Assembly (NCBI RefSeq): GCF_000003815.2
Contig: NC_049995.1
Location: 17,045,970 to 17,109,969, forward strand
Length of the DNA stretch: 64,000 nucleotides
Source: Branchiostoma floridae
Taxonomy: Eukaryota > Chordata > Leptocardii > Amphioxiformes > Branchiostomatidae
Direction of reading: 5' to 3'
In this document: positions 45,500-57,839 of the stretch, one piece after another
How positions within the stretch are numbered: position 1 is the stretch's first letter
How the letters are laid out: the number at the start of each line of letters is the position of its first letter
Notes under the pieces: generated by a model
Databases searched by the model: none
What the model was told of the DNA's origin: nothing
Seen by the model: the letters and a program-made list of their open reading frames with translations, nothing else
Translations under genes and position numbers: made by a program

Positions 45500-46500
45500 A
45501 TCAAAGAAGCGGATTTAAAGAAAGCTTTTGACAATATCTTCAATTACAGCAAGGTTTGAAGCTACATGAAAGGATGCTTTGCTAGTCATGCAATTACGCC
45601 TAATGTGTTTACTATGTAATAGCCCTTGGTGATAATTAGAAATTGACAAAAACACGTACAGCTTTCCAATTTCTCATAATGCCCCAGTATGATTTAATTT
45701 CATTGATGGACCGAACCTTAATAAATAGCATTTTTCATTTGAATAGGCAGAATTGTATAGACAACTTGATTCTGTAAATGACATTATGATGTGATCGTGA
45801 TCCCACATACTGTTCACTCATGTATATATATCTGATGTATCAGAGACCAGAACACATCTCTATTACCGTCTTGTTTAAAGTATTAATGCAGAGATGAGTC
45901 TGTGATCTGTTCTTATGTGATTCTCTCTTCTGGGATGTCCCAATCGTGCCATGGTTGGTAATACCGGTGGATGATCCAATATCACTGATAAAAGATTGTT
46001 TATTATTTAAAATGACACCTGTACATATGGGCTTTGATGTCCAGAGGTATTGATTTATAGAAAGCTTTTAACAATATCTTCAATAAAAGGCACTGCATAG
46101 AAGGTTTATTTTCTTGTCATGTTATCGCGCCTAAAACGTATACTATGTTATAGCCCTTGGTGATAATTATAGAATGGGAATGACACGTACAGAATGATAA
46201 AGTCGTTCCAATTTCTCAGAACGATTCCAGTATAATCTAATTCATAAACAACACACAAAGGCAGAGTTGTATAGATTGATAGATTCTTCAAATGAAATCA
46301 TGATGTGATCGTGACTCCACATACAGTTCACTCATGTATATATATCCGATGTATCAGAGACCAGAACACATCTCTATTACCGTCTTGTTTAAAGTATTAA
46401 TGCAGAGATGAGTCTGTGATCTGTTCTTATGTGATTCTCTCCTTTGGGATGTCCCAATCGTGCCTTGTTTGGTAATACCGGTATTTAATCCAATTATATG
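45500..46500. repeat. Tandem duplication with ~514-bp period
   Basis: The ~150 bp from CTCATGTATATATATC to GATGTCCCAATCGTGCC at about 45815-45950 recurs almost unchanged at 46330-46465. Flanking parts (GAAAGCTTTTGACAATATCT, TAGCCCTTGGTGATAATTA) are duplicated with more divergence. Confidence 0.9.
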
Positions 46501-46768
46501 CTACAAGGCGCCATCTTCTCAGCATGATTAGGATAAACCATATTGAGCGCATGACGAGATGCATTAATGCGCGATCACTGGAGAAAACGTCGTCTGGGAT
46601 TTGGTGGATTAGTTCTTGTTGACTGTGATGAGGTAGAAAAGGCCTGGCCTTATGAGAGATAGATACAATGTGAATGTGACACGAATGCATCTTCAAACCA
46701 TCCGTCCATTTCCAAATTCGTATTTTCCCAGAACTATCGTAAAGTGAATTTTTTTACCACCAAACACA

Positions 46769-46945
46769 GTAGATGCATCTTCTCTGGATAGTTTTAAAGA
46801 ACACTTGCAGATAGATGTGTTAAAGTTAGATGTGACGGGTCGTTATGTGTTATATAACCAGCTGCTGCCGCGGCGCGTGCCTGCGTAGCTGGTGTGTTAC
46901 GCCGAAGGGCGGTTATACCGGCTATATAGATACAGAATACAGGTC
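46769..46945 (+). pseudogene. LINE C-terminal fragment and 3' end
   Basis: A 39-codon frame (stop TAG 46886-46888) reads VDASSLDSFKEHLQIDVLKL and ends NQLLPRRVPA. It is followed by GGTGTGTTACGCCGAAGGGC, GGTTATACCGGC and TATATAGATACAG. SLDSFKxxL is the usual last motif of CR1/Jockey-like LINE proteins. Best preserved member of the family here (others at 11521, 11793, 28263, 33930). Confidence 0.8.
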
Positions 46946-46959
46946 CATGGGCTCACCAC

Positions 46960-48250
46960 TTAATATAATAGATAATAAAACATGTTTTTAGATGTTATGA
47001 AATAATATCTTAAATCCATTTTACAGTATACCAAAAAAAAACGACTGTGATTCGGTATAGAGAGCGAGGCTTTATGAGAGGTAGATTCTGTTTGAATGTG
47101 ATATGAATGTGATTTGAATGAATATTCAGTATATCAGTCTGTCTGTATTTTACCGAATAGATTACTAATGGTAACTGCTATATTAGATGTTATGATATAA
47201 TATCTAAGATGCATTTCTTACAGGTCATAAGCATACAAAAACAAGGGGTTAAAAACATTATTCATTTAGCAGGACAATGGATTATAAACACAAATGATTA
47301 TTTAAATGTCTGTTGTTAAAATGGTTAAGTTTCTTAATGACCTTTTGAATTTTTAGTTTGAAATAATCGACCAGAACACTCATGTGAACGAATAACATTT
47401 CAATTTTTCTAATGGCCAGATACTCTACACCTCCTAACCTTACTTTGAACTGTAACTTAATCATTTTGACATTGTGCCTAAAAGGTCATATTAGACATTT
47501 TAGACAGTAGACGACATAATCAAGGTTCCAATGCAGGCATTGACTAATCGTCCCAGGTACAAGCTGTATTTCTGGTGCTGAATTTGTCTGTTGTGTCCAC
47601 CTTCTGGAAGTCGGTTTTGCCTCATAATCAGATGAACACTACTGCTATTAACCAAAAATGCAGGAAAATGACGATCTGAAGCATCCTATAAAACACATGT
47701 AACAGATGGCAGCAGACATAATGTTTCCCTTCACATGGTCCAGCCTAACTAACTGCTACCCTATTCATTCTTACCCGAACACAGTCGTATCAATATATCC
47801 AGATATATTCATATATATCTCTCTCTCCTTATATCAATTCAGATCTCTACACATGTTGACCAGTCCCTCCAGCCCTGCCCTAATGTAGCAATCCTACATA
47901 ATGTAATCCAACACCGCAGTTTCTGGGACGCCTCAAGTAACCATGATGACAGCACTTTAATTTGATACATGTACATTTCTTGAGCGCAACTACACATTCC
48001 ATGTGCTTTGATCTACCAACGAGGCAATTATCAGCTTTAATTTTAATCTGCCAGGTAATATTTAGGCACTTATATTGCCTCAACATTGGAGGGGCGCCAA
48101 GAAATTTTTTTTTAACTCTTTGTTTGTAATTAGTCCACTTTAAAATTCAAACGTCATTGCTTTTCACTTTTAGTCGAATGTCCTAGAATAAATTAGACGC
48201 ATATCTACATACATAGATGTGTATGATTGTTTCCATTCTTACATATATGT
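46960..48250. other. No gene seen; one short direct repeat
   Basis: TAGATGTTATGAAATAATAT at 46988 and TAGATGTTATGATATAATAT at 47185 start two related ~55-bp blocks. Nothing else here is supported, and the open frames have no motif. Confidence 0.45.
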
Positions 48251-48254
48251 GTTT

Positions 48255-48325
48255 CTACCATGTGACCTGTACTTAACCCAGTAGGGCAAAAATGTGCAAC
48301 GAAGGTCTTCATTCATTTATTCTTT
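48255..48325 (+). mobile_element. LINE 3'-end fragment
   Basis: GTGACCTGTACTTAACCCAG, TAGGGCAAAAATGTGCAACG and AAGGTCTTCATTCATTTATT. It is the plus-strand counterpart of the minus-strand end at 51157, with AATAAAG mutated to AACGAAG. Confidence 0.75.
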
Positions 48326-48529
48326 ATAATGGCAATCATCGGCACACTTTCTATGGATCTGTCTTCTTTTAAGAACAAGAACCTGTAAAAAGACGCGACG
48401 GTTTGGTGTAACATTTGCCCAGCTCAAGAACATAACTTGTAACGAAGTAAAAGCTACAGCTAATACCATCCTCGGCACTTGCTGAAAGTGTCTATAAGTC
48501 TTGCTTGCTCACATTTCGGATATGCAACA

Positions 48530-49930
48530 GAAGCTAAAGCTAGCTTGTTTGCTCAATATAAAAGTCAACCCTCTGGCTATGTTATGGCCTATTAAGGGCA
48601 GAAGGTTTGTGATTATATAAAAGATGCCACGGGGATGCTTCTTGGCCCACACCTCCCATCGTGTTTGCTATTTCGGTCTTAGATCAGACCCACCCGCCAC
48701 AGCCAATTATAAATGCGTTTGTGTTGAAAATGTTACCAAATAAGGGCAAACCGTACATGGTTGTAGAAACTCTGTCCTCTTAAGCAAGCTTGTTTACTCA
48801 ATTTAGAACGCAACCCTTTGGCTATGATATAACACATCAAGGACAAACGTTGTGTGATTAGACAAAGGATGTCCTGTGAATGCGTCTTTGAACCCACACC
48901 CCCCCCTCCCCATCGTGTTTGCTATTTCGGTCTAAGATCAGACCTACCCGCCACAGCCAGTTATAGATGTGTTTGTGTTGAAAATATGACCAAATAAGGA
49001 CAAACAGCACATGGCTGCAGAAACTCTGTCCTCTTAAGCTAGCTTGTTTAGTTTGTTTACTCAATTTAGAACACAACCCTTTGGGTATGATATAGCTCAT
49101 CAAGGACAAACGTTGTGTGATTACAGAAAAAATGTCCTAGGAATACGTCTTTGAACCGCCCTCCGTCGTGTGCCTATTTTGGCGTAAGCTGGCAGAAGCT
49201 ACCCGCCACAGCCAAATATAAGCTGTTTGCTCAATTTGTGATATTTGGTAGTGCTCAAAATGCAGAAACGCTGTCCGTGGGATACAATACACATGTTTCA
49301 ACATCTGTTCCTTCTTTTACTCCTTTATGCCAAATATAGGCTGCCAGAGCAAATACCAACCCACTCTGTGTGATCCAACTCGCGTTGGTTGCTGACACTC
49401 TTACTCTCTCAAGGTTTCACGTTTGGCACCTAAAACCTTTTTTTCTCGACTTACGCTTAAGCTAGCTTGTTTACTCAACTTAGAAGTCAACCCTTTGGCT
49501 ATTATATAAACCATTAAGGACTAAATGTGTGTTATTACAGTAAATTCGAATACTTTTTTTTACAACACCCCCCTGGTAAAGCTCAACATAAGGACAAACA
49601 CTACATGGTTGAAGATACCCCGTCCATAGTAGAGCACGTATATATAGTACACATATTTCAAGAGTGTACCAAAAACACACATGGATACTTTGTGACAGAA
49701 TCCAAATGTACAAGCCTACATTTGGCACCAAGAACCTTTAAGTTAATCTTTTCTTAGAAATGTCCGATGTTACCTTCCAGATAGAGCAAATATCATCCCT
49801 ATCTGTTTGCTCCAACTCTCGCTGTTGACACTTTTTACTCTCCCACGGTTTCGACACCTGAAACCTTTATTTTCTGACTTTGCTGAAAGATCGAGATACA
49901 TTTAAGCAAACAATACAGGAAGTGTGTTGG
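48530..49930. repeat. Tandem array, about four diverged copies of a ~250-bp unit
   Basis: AAGCTAGCTTGTTTACTCAA-type markers at about 48534, 48783, 49035 and 49459 precede CAACCCT(T/C)TGGCTAT, AAGGACAAACGTTGTGTGAT, CCACACC...CCATCGTGTTTG, CTACCCGCCACAGCCA and GCAGAAACTCTGTCC. The last copy is the most decayed. Confidence 0.85.
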
Positions 49931-50024
49931 TGTTGAAGTTTACTTTTTCCATATACCGGTTTTAACTGTGCCATTTGATTATGGATTGCCGTAGAAATTT
50001 TGTCTGTTTACAAACTTTAAGATA

Positions 50025-50095
50025 TAAAAGTAGTCCAATAGCCTTTCTGAGGCCACTTTTAGTGTGCTGTTATCCATTTTGTTTATCAGAAGACA
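50025..50095 (-). repeat. Dispersed repeat fragment (AGTCCAATAGCC family)
   Basis: AAAGTAGTCCAATAGCCTTT, CTGAGGCC and GTGTGCTGTTATCCATTTTG. Related to 33740 and 41970. The remainder of 50100-51050 shows no supportable feature apart from AT-rich sequence and TCAAATCAAATCAAATCAGG at 50663. Confidence 0.5.
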
Positions 50096-51059
50096 GAATC
50101 CATATATCTCTTTTAAACTGCTTTTAGCACCCCCCCCCCACACCGAAGACTATTTTTACATATAGGGATTAAGTGAGGAAAGTCGTGTAAAATCTTTTTC
50201 CAAGGGGACATGCAAGGGGGCTTGTACCCAGTGCCTTTGGGTTTGGAGCCGTTTGATACTCCAGTCATAACATTACAACAGCACAACGTCAAACGATCCG
50301 TGCATCAGGAATACTATTTTTTAATTTTTTTATTGGTATACATATAAGACAAGACACGGTGGTAAATGCACACTAGCAAAGCTAATATTAACTTTACCAC
50401 TAGGACATTTGAAAATGGAATAAACAAAGGCAAAACAATTTGAGATCAAATAAAATAGTAGTACAGCAGTGGGGTGACGGATCCAACAAATAAATATATA
50501 TACATACAAAATTTTGAAAAAAAATATCAATAAATTTGAAAACGGTTGGTCTGGAGTATGTATGTCTGTGTAAGCGGCATAATATGGGTATTTGTTTCTG
50601 TTGGTTAAGTGGGTAAACCCCTGAGTAAAAGTTAAGTTAAGACTGGGTCAGACGAAGTTTTCAAATCAAATCAAATCAGGAATACTACTTGTATATCATT
50701 ACAATGTCATGTGTTTACCAGTCGGTTTGATAATCAAAAGAGATTTTATATCAAAAATGTTTGTTTTTTCAGCGCTTTGTGATCCAAATTAACTCCAGTG
50801 GTTTCCCCTATGTTGTGTCCACTGTTTAAAATTTTTCCTTTTTATAGACTTGACAAACAACGTACCAAACAATGCAACCAACCTGCCAGTCCTCTTTACC
50901 CCCTAGTTACCTTGCCTCCAGGCCCTCACACAATAAGATAACAACAATCAATTCACATGGCAACGCTGTAATCCACCCGTAGACAACCGCACAAACACAG
51001 GTAAACACACCTAAAACAATATGTTTTACTCCATTTGGGCTAGGTAATCATATTTGATA

Positions 51060-51640
51060 TCATATTTGATGTCACGCGAAGCTGCCTGTTATCCACTTGG
51101 TCACCGTAACATGGGTCGCCATGGACACCTGTCTTTGTGTGCCGACGTAATGATATAATGAATGAAGACCTTTATTGCACATTTTGCCCCACTGGGCAAA
51201 GTACAGGTGACATGGTAACAGTCATAAGTATTTAACAATTTAAACAATTATATAAGACACTTCGCTATCAACTGTGTCATCGCTACATTGGTCGTCATGG
51301 AGACACTTCTTTGTTTACTGACGATATGATTTAAGACGCATCGCTATAAATGCGTCATCGTAAAAATCAATCACCATGGGATCTTGTATCTGTTTATAAA
51401 TGTTGTGATAAAAGCCGTTTTGCTTCTTTGTTTAGCGATGTTATGATCCTCATGACCTCAATGATAAGCGGCCTACAGGCTAAATTTGAGCTTCTCATCA
51501 ATAAATAAAGGTTGAAACAAGACGTAAGACGTCTCGCTATTAACTACGTCATCGTCTTAACATCAATCACCATAGAAACTCGTCTCTGTTTACGAATGTT
51601 GTGATAAAAGACGTGTCGTGCAAGGACAGGTTTATATTAA
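51060..51640. repeat. Diverged tandem units each carrying an RFX-like half-palindrome
   Basis: GTCATCG(T/C)..., a CACCATGG-type core, GACAC(C/T)TGTCTTTGT or GTCTCTGTTTAC, and GATAAAAGACG... recur roughly every 90-190 bp. The cores are GTCGCCATGGACAC (51115), GTCGTCATGGAGAC (51291), AATCACCATGGGATC (about 51368) and AATCACCATAGAAAC (about 51565). A LINE tail is inserted at 51157-51225. Confidence 0.65.
51155..51225 (-). mobile_element. LINE 3'-end fragment
   Basis: On the minus strand: CACCTGTACTTTGCCCAGTG, GGGCAAAATGTGCAATAAAG and GTCTTCATTCATTATATC. Hairpin and AATAAAG intact. It sits inside the tandem region at 51060. Confidence 0.75.
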
Positions 51641-51892
51641 GGATTATTTCCCAAAGGTCGAGCGATTACCGGACATACAATTGACGTATCGAAGATCATA
51701 GCTTCCAAAAGATTGCAGAAAATTTGACTTACAAGTGTCTAGGTTTTGAATAAAGATTATATTCGCTGTAATACTGAATAATGTGTGTTACCGTCGCTGA
51801 GATAGTGATGTTTTCGGTAGCGTTCGTATACATTATGTATGTTTGTACGAGAGATGCATTTGTAGGAATTAAGTTGGACTTCAATTAATCAG

Positions 51893-51930
51893 ATAACTTT
51901 ATTGCACAACAATTCTAAAATGTCCAAACC
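51893..51930 (-). mobile_element. Retroelement 3'-end scrap
   Basis: The minus strand reads AGAATTGTTGTGCAATAAAG then TTATCTG. It has the TGCAATAAAG end but no CCC/GGG hairpin. Confidence 0.4.
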
Positions 51931-52218
51931 ATGGCATCTACGGATACATAACAACAGATGTATAAGGATAATCTACGTAATAAAAAAAAACACCAGTTTA
52001 TCTTATCCATCTATTTGCAATAGCAGTAGAATGTGGCAACACTAGTCTTCATTTCTTTTGTACTATTCTTTTTAGAATAAAGGAAAAAGAAGGTACAAAT
52101 CTACGTAATACAAGGGTGCATGGTATGAAATTAAAATGATCTTTTGCAATAAAGATAAAGAAATACTATTATCTTCCTACCTAACTCGTACCAAGTACCT
52201 TGACCTCAAGGTCGGTAA

Positions 52219-52236
52219 GAAGGGGGGGGGGGGGGG
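52219..52236. repeat. Poly-G tract
   Basis: About 17 G in a run. The neighbouring 52240-53340 holds no gene or array that I can support. Confidence 0.95.
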
Positions 52237-53348
52237 TAGCAATGAAGAAAGATAGAGAATTGTCCTCATTCTCGTACTATTGTGTCATGCCAATAACAGA
52301 AAAGTACGTGACAAGCACTCAGAGCTTATCGTCAAAAGTTTCGGAAAGACGCACATGTCGTCTCCGCATTAGAGGCTGCACTGGTATCAGCCGGATGTGC
52401 AACAGAGCGGGATATTAGTCGGAGTTGGGGCTCGTCAACGTCGCGTTCTGACAGGGGGTAAAACTTTGTACTTGAACTTGAAGTGTTATTAGCTTTGCCT
52501 CCTGACATGGAGACATGTTTGAGGCTGAACCGTGTGATGTATAGTAAAAGCATGATACCATAGAGCATCCCCATAAAACCATCAAAAAGTATTTTTGAGC
52601 AAAACTGATTTTACGTGATTCTGTATTTTCAAACGCAGATGTATGCATAGTTGGAATGTTTAAAACGTTTGAAACATTTAGTGTAGCAGTCACTGCTAAT
52701 TTTAGGCAATTTGCAGTTGCTTTGGAAAATGTACTTCTAAGTAGGAACAAAAATGTCTTTGTCCGTCGTTCTTCGTTTTTTTTGTTTTGTTATATTAGTT
52801 GCAATGGCAGCAAAAATTTAAACAAAAAAAAATGTTTTCAAAACATATGTTAAACTACAAACCAGGAACATGAATCAGATTCAATGACAATTTCATACCA
52901 ATTAAGAAATTGTACAAAGAACTCCAGTAGAACTTTACTTCTAGGGATTCAAAAATGATTTTAATTGAATCAAGATGAAAAAGCGGAAGTTAAATAACAA
53001 AGAAAAATCCATGTATTCTGTTCTAAAGGCAAAAAGGTTATCGTACCCTTTCACACTTGTATGCATTGAAGCAATGCAAATCCTACCTTTGGACACATGA
53101 AGAGTTAAGCATCACGAAGACCCGGCCATTCCGAGATAACCTTTTCCAACATGCACTTGACAATGGGGGATGAGTTTCTGTATGCGGGTCAAGTTCCCTT
53201 ATCAAAGCCTTGCGACACTCAAATACTCGCTCTCGCAAATCGGCGGATTTTTCGGCAACGCTCGATCGATGTGTCGTTTGTCATTGCCACTGTACCCATT
53301 TACCAATCGCATTTCTCCTCCGGGCACCGTAAATTACACGGCGCAAGG

Positions 53349-53588
53349 CCCCCTTTCCACTAGACGGCGATCGCGATTCGCTCTCACTGCGACCTAAATA
53401 ATATATGTGTAACCTTCGCTTTCACACTGGTTTTATAAGACAAAACGTAAAATTGTGACTGAGAAGACAACAAAACACCGAAAGTGTAAAAATATGTGTT
53501 TCTATTCTATACAATTCGTTGAGAGATATGTCGAATTGTAGGTCGCAGAGCGAGCGCGGTGAGAGCGCCGTCCTAGTGGAAAAGGCGA
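53349..53588. mobile_element. MITE family B, copy 2
   Basis: Left CCCCTTTCCACTAGACGGCG and GCTCTCACTGCGACCTAAAT face right TAGGTCGCAGAGCGAGCG and GAGAGCGCCGTCCTAGTGGA, AAAGGC. The interior AACCTTCGCTTTCACACTGG is the reverse complement of 17265-17285, and GACTGAGAAGACAACAAAAC resembles family A interiors. About 240 bp, non-coding. Confidence 0.85.
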
Positions 53589-53594
53589 ATAACC

Positions 53595-54720
53595 ATTCCC
53601 GTCGCCTTTCCGGCCCAACGTTTGATCTTTTCGCCCCGCAGACCTCTGACCGAGACAAATTGCGGACTGCCGACTGACGAAAATAAGATTTTCCGAAAGT
53701 ATCTATCACAGGGTCTGAGACACTTTCAGGTTCAAGGGCAAAGTCCCCGGGGCAAGGTCGTTTCCGCAAGAGTAATAGAAGCAATGTCCTTAGATATTTA
53801 AGTAGTGGGTATAAAGGTTAACATATGCTGTCACCACAAATCATTTTTGCAAGGAGGCGCTATTTTGGTAACAAATTGCCTTCGCTGTTAGATGTGGAAT
53901 AAAAGGATAATACGGAGCAAATTTTACTTGTCGACGAATCTTATCGAAGAAGGACGCCCCCTCAAACATTGCGGGAGAGTGGACTTCTAGGAGAGTGTAA
54001 TGAATATGTGTTGGCGTACGTGAAACAAGTTGACTCCGTTAAAAGCTTCTAAGGCCACAGCATGTAAATTTTATGGATGACATCCTATGCAGAGTGCAAA
54101 GATAATGCGATAAAAAAGACAAGATAGGTAAATTTCCAAATTAACACCATAAACGTCGTAACAAGATTTGAAGTGACAAAACGTGGTATCACATGTACAA
54201 CTAACAAGCTATTCATTTCTGTATTAAAGAAGTGAACTAGTGTCGTAAAAATGACACTAGTGTGGTAGACTGGTATCACTTGCCAAGCTGGCAGCTATAT
54301 TCATGTTATCCATATCTTTGTCAAATTTACAACTATATCCAACAAGTTTCACTTCTATAACTATTGACATAGCTACCTCCCTAGTGTCACTTCTATAGGT
54401 ATGATTATTAGGCCACAACACAACCCTGTTTGCCTATATTTTGGTCTAACTGACCATCCCCGAAGAGGAAAAACAATTGTTTTTCTTCTAAAATCAGGCG
54501 AAAACTAATGAGCGCACTGGTGTCATCCATGAAACTTACTTGCTGTGGCCTGATGTGCATTTGACTTCCAAGTGTGTGGGTCCCATACGAAGCTTACATA
54601 AGCTATAGACGTACGTCACCGGCACCTTTGAACACTTACAGACGACAGGACAGATCTGAAGACCGGCCGTCATTCTCTAGCGCAAGTACCTGGAATGGAA
54701 AAGTAAAGTAAAGTGTGTCA
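53595..54720. other. No gene seen
   Basis: No array and no recognisable coding motif. Local short direct repeats around TAGTGTCA (54238-54270, 54384) only. Confidence 0.4.
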
Positions 54721-55275
54721 ATCTCACCTCCTTCCTTTCCACTACTGTACCGCCGACAGTATGTTATATAAGCTGATGCTGACGCACTTCTGATGCAGAT
54801 CGGCGTCTTTCTTAACTTGATAAGACATTTCGCCAAAGCTAGAGGAAGTACGGAGGACCGTCATATCCAGATTTAGTATCCAAACTTTCGTATGGACGCT
54901 TCTGATTCAAGATATAACTTCAAGCGATGTAGCTTCTAGCAACTTAAACATCCTGCGTCAACGCTGCATGCATGCTTCGGGTTTAAGCACCTTAAAAAGC
55001 TTCATAGAAGCATAATGAAATGTGGCCAGTTCATCTCCATACTTTCAACGGAAGTACAATTTCTAGACTAATGTACTTCGTACGCACTCCGACGTTTTCT
55101 TAACGTAGTTATACACTTCATAAAAATCACAGGAAGGACATAGGCTGTTTTTGGCCAATGTTATTTTATGACCTTTTATGACGGATTGAAAAAAGGATTT
55201 GAAATTCCAGATTCAAATGCTAGTTACAAACTTGACCTCACCGACCTCATATCTTGGGAGTGAAGTGTTCATTTG

Positions 55276-55276
<1 letters not shown>

Positions 55277-55341
<65 letters not shown>

Positions 55342-55520
55342 GGCAGAGACTGAGACTGAGACTGAAAGACAGAGAGAGAGATTGAGAGAGAGAGAGAGAT
55401 TGAGAGAGAGAGAGAGATTGAGAAAGAGATTGAGAGAGAGACAGAGTGAGAGGTTGACAGAGAGAGAGACACAGAGAGAGAGAGAGGGGGGGGGAGAGAG
55501 AGAGAGAGAGAAAGAGATAG
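55277..55520. repeat. GA/GACA microsatellite of duplication copy 1
   Basis: (GA)n, then about 13 units of GACA, then GAGACTGAGACTGA and AGAGAGATTGAGAGAGAGAG blocks. The RERERE/SLSLSL frames on both strands come from it. Confidence 0.97.
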
Positions 55521-56197
55521 AGGAACCGCACCTAAAACACAACCAACGAGCAAGTAACAACTTGGCTCCAAGTAGCGTACCTCCTTCCTTTCAACTACAA
55601 CTAACTGTAACGTCGACTGTATGTTATATGAGCTGATGCTGACGCATGCACGATGCAGATCGACGTCTTTCTTAACTTGAGAAGACGTTTCGCCAAAGCT
55701 AGAGGAAGTGCGGAGGACCGTCATATCCAAATTTAGTATCCAAACTTTCGTACGGACGCTTCTGATTCAAGCTATAACTTCATGCTTATAGATTCAACTT
55801 TCATCTATTCACTTCATGCGATGTAGCTCCTAGCAACGTAAACATCCTGCGTCAACGCTGCACGCATGTATGTTTTAGCACCTTAAAAAGCTTCATAGAA
55901 GCATAATGAAATGTGGCCATTTCATCTCCATACTTTCAACGGGAGTAATAACACAGTTTCTAGACTAATTTACTTCGTACGTACTCCGACGTTTTCTTAA
56001 CGCAGTTATACACTTCATAAAAATCACAGGAAGGACATAGGCTGTTTTTGGCGAATGTAATTTTATGACCCTTTTTGACGGATGTTACTGAAATTACAGA
56101 TTCAAATGCTAATTACAAACTTTCGATCGCCGACCTCATATCTTGGGCGAATATTCTTTACTTATAGGTGAATTTTTCATTTGAATAAAATATACCG

Positions 56198-56201
<4 letters not shown>

Positions 56202-56270
<69 letters not shown>

Positions 56271-56435
56271 AAGAGAGCAAGAGAGAGCGAGAGAGAGAGC
56301 GAGAGGGAGAGAGAGAGAGGGAGAGAGAGACAGGGAGAGAGAGAGAGGGAGAGAGAGACAGAGACAGAGAGAGAGAGAGACGGAGACAGAGAGATACAGA
56401 GTGAGAGACAGACAGAGAGAGAGAGAGAGAGAGAA
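56202..56435. repeat. GA microsatellite of duplication copy 2
   Basis: A longer pure (GA)n run (about 65 bp) followed by GAGAGAGCAAGAGAGC-type and GGGAGAGAGAGACAGG-type blocks. It differs in structure from copy 1, so the two runs have evolved separately since the duplication. Confidence 0.97.
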
Positions 56436-56839
56436 GCCTAAAACACAACCAACGAGCAAGTAACAACTTTGCTCCAAGTAGCGTACATGAACTGCGGTAA
56501 CAGCAAAGATATCAGAACATCGGAAAGCTCCATGTGTGCCGTACTGGAACACAGCCACCTCATCATGACTAAGTCAGTCGCTGACGCATGGACTAAGATT
56601 ACTCTTTATCCGTGGATAAAGGTGAGCTCGCGGCCTGTAATGAAAAGAACTCTCGTGTCTAATGACTGTTATTTTCTTTCGCCCATACAACATTTCTATT
56701 CCGGCCTTACTCCATGACTTTCTCATTATGAACAGAGTTAAGACAGATTTGGTTTGCATCAGGCACGGTATGCACATTAGAGACTTGTGAGGTGACTACT
56801 TTAACGAGCGATCATCACAAGCATTATTAGGCAATTTGA

Positions 56840-57785
56840 GACTGATATAGCATCATAAATACATAAATTTACACCTTGGTATAAACCTTAGAACACGTTT
56901 AGGCGCCTCCTTAGAGACACTTTTAGTCACAATAACTTGATCAAAGTTATTGTGACTAAAAGTGTCTCTATGGAGGCGCCTAAAAGTGTCATAAGATTCT
57001 ATTTCAATGGGTAATATAAATTATATGAATCTTGAAAAGTTATCAGCTTCAGCAGGTAAATTTTGGATAGATTTAGTATCATAAAAACATTAAACTACAC
57101 TCTGTTGCACCCCCAGTTGTACCTAACCGTGAACAGGTCCACAAAGACTCTTGGGGCGCAATAACTTGATTAAACTACATTTAACTATTTGACGATCGGA
57201 AACATGAACAGTTTTTTTTTTCCTAACGTCATAAATATATGATGCAAGTATTTCAGTATCAGCTTAGTTAGACGTTTCTAGTATCATAAATACATTAATT
57301 TACACCCTGGTACCCTCCTGTTTTCCTAAATGGGTACACGAATACACTTTTAGACACGATGACTTAATCAAACCTCTGACGATCGGAAATATAGATATGT
57401 ATTTATTGACGTCATACATATGATGCAAGTTTATCAACCGCATCAGGTAATTATTTCCACTGATTAAGTATCAAAAGACATTGTTTCACACCCTGGTACA
57501 CCGCCGTTTTAACTAAACGAACACGGGTACTCTTTTAGGTACAGTTACCAAATGCTTCAGGTAGTTTATTAGACATTTTTAGTGTCAGAAATTCATTAAT
57601 CTACACCCTGGTGCACCCCTGTTGTTCCTGAAAGTAAACGGGTGCACACATACTCTTTTCGGCACAACAACTTTGTTAAAACCTCTGACGATTGGAAATA
57701 TAGATAGGTGTCTCTTAACGTCATAGGTGTGATACAATGTTACCAAATGCTCCAAGTATTTTTATATTTCAGCCATACATAGTAT
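56840..57785. repeat. Satellite-like family C, first block
   Basis: About five diverged units of ~150-180 bp with ATCATAAATACATTAATTTA, CACCCTGGTACACC, CTCTTTTAGGCACGATGACTT-like text, CCTCTGACGATCGGAAATAT and a TGACGTCATA-type site. A second block of the same family lies at 62910-63610. Confidence 0.85.
56898..56984. repeat. 87-bp near-perfect palindrome
   Basis: The arms (TTTAGGCGCCTCCTTAGAGA onward, against its reverse complement) are 43 nt on each side with one mismatch (TT versus AT after GCGCCTCC). They are separated by at most a few bases around TTGATCAA. It lies inside a unit of family C. Confidence 0.95.
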
Positions 57786-57839
57786 GGTGAAATATATTGT
57801 ATTCGTAATGTTTCTTTCTTCTTTCTCCTGTCAAATCTT

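Larger units (their letters stand above)
54722..56486. repeat. Tandem duplication of an ~860-bp block, each ending in a GA microsatellite
   Basis: CTCCTTCCTTTC...GTATGTTATATAAGCTGATG, TCTTTCTTAACTTGA, AGCTAGAGGAAGTACGGAGG, CTTAAAAAGCTTCATAGAAG, CACAGGAAGGACATAGGCTG and GACCTCATATCTTGGG appear in the same order in both halves (about 54722-55577 and 55578-56486). Both end with AAAACACAACCAACGAGCAA and GCTCCAAGTAGCGTAC. Confidence 0.95.

Noticed and set aside
55199-56558. Several 94-153-codon frames reading RERERE or SLSLSL
   Set aside because: Translations of the GA microsatellites on both strands.
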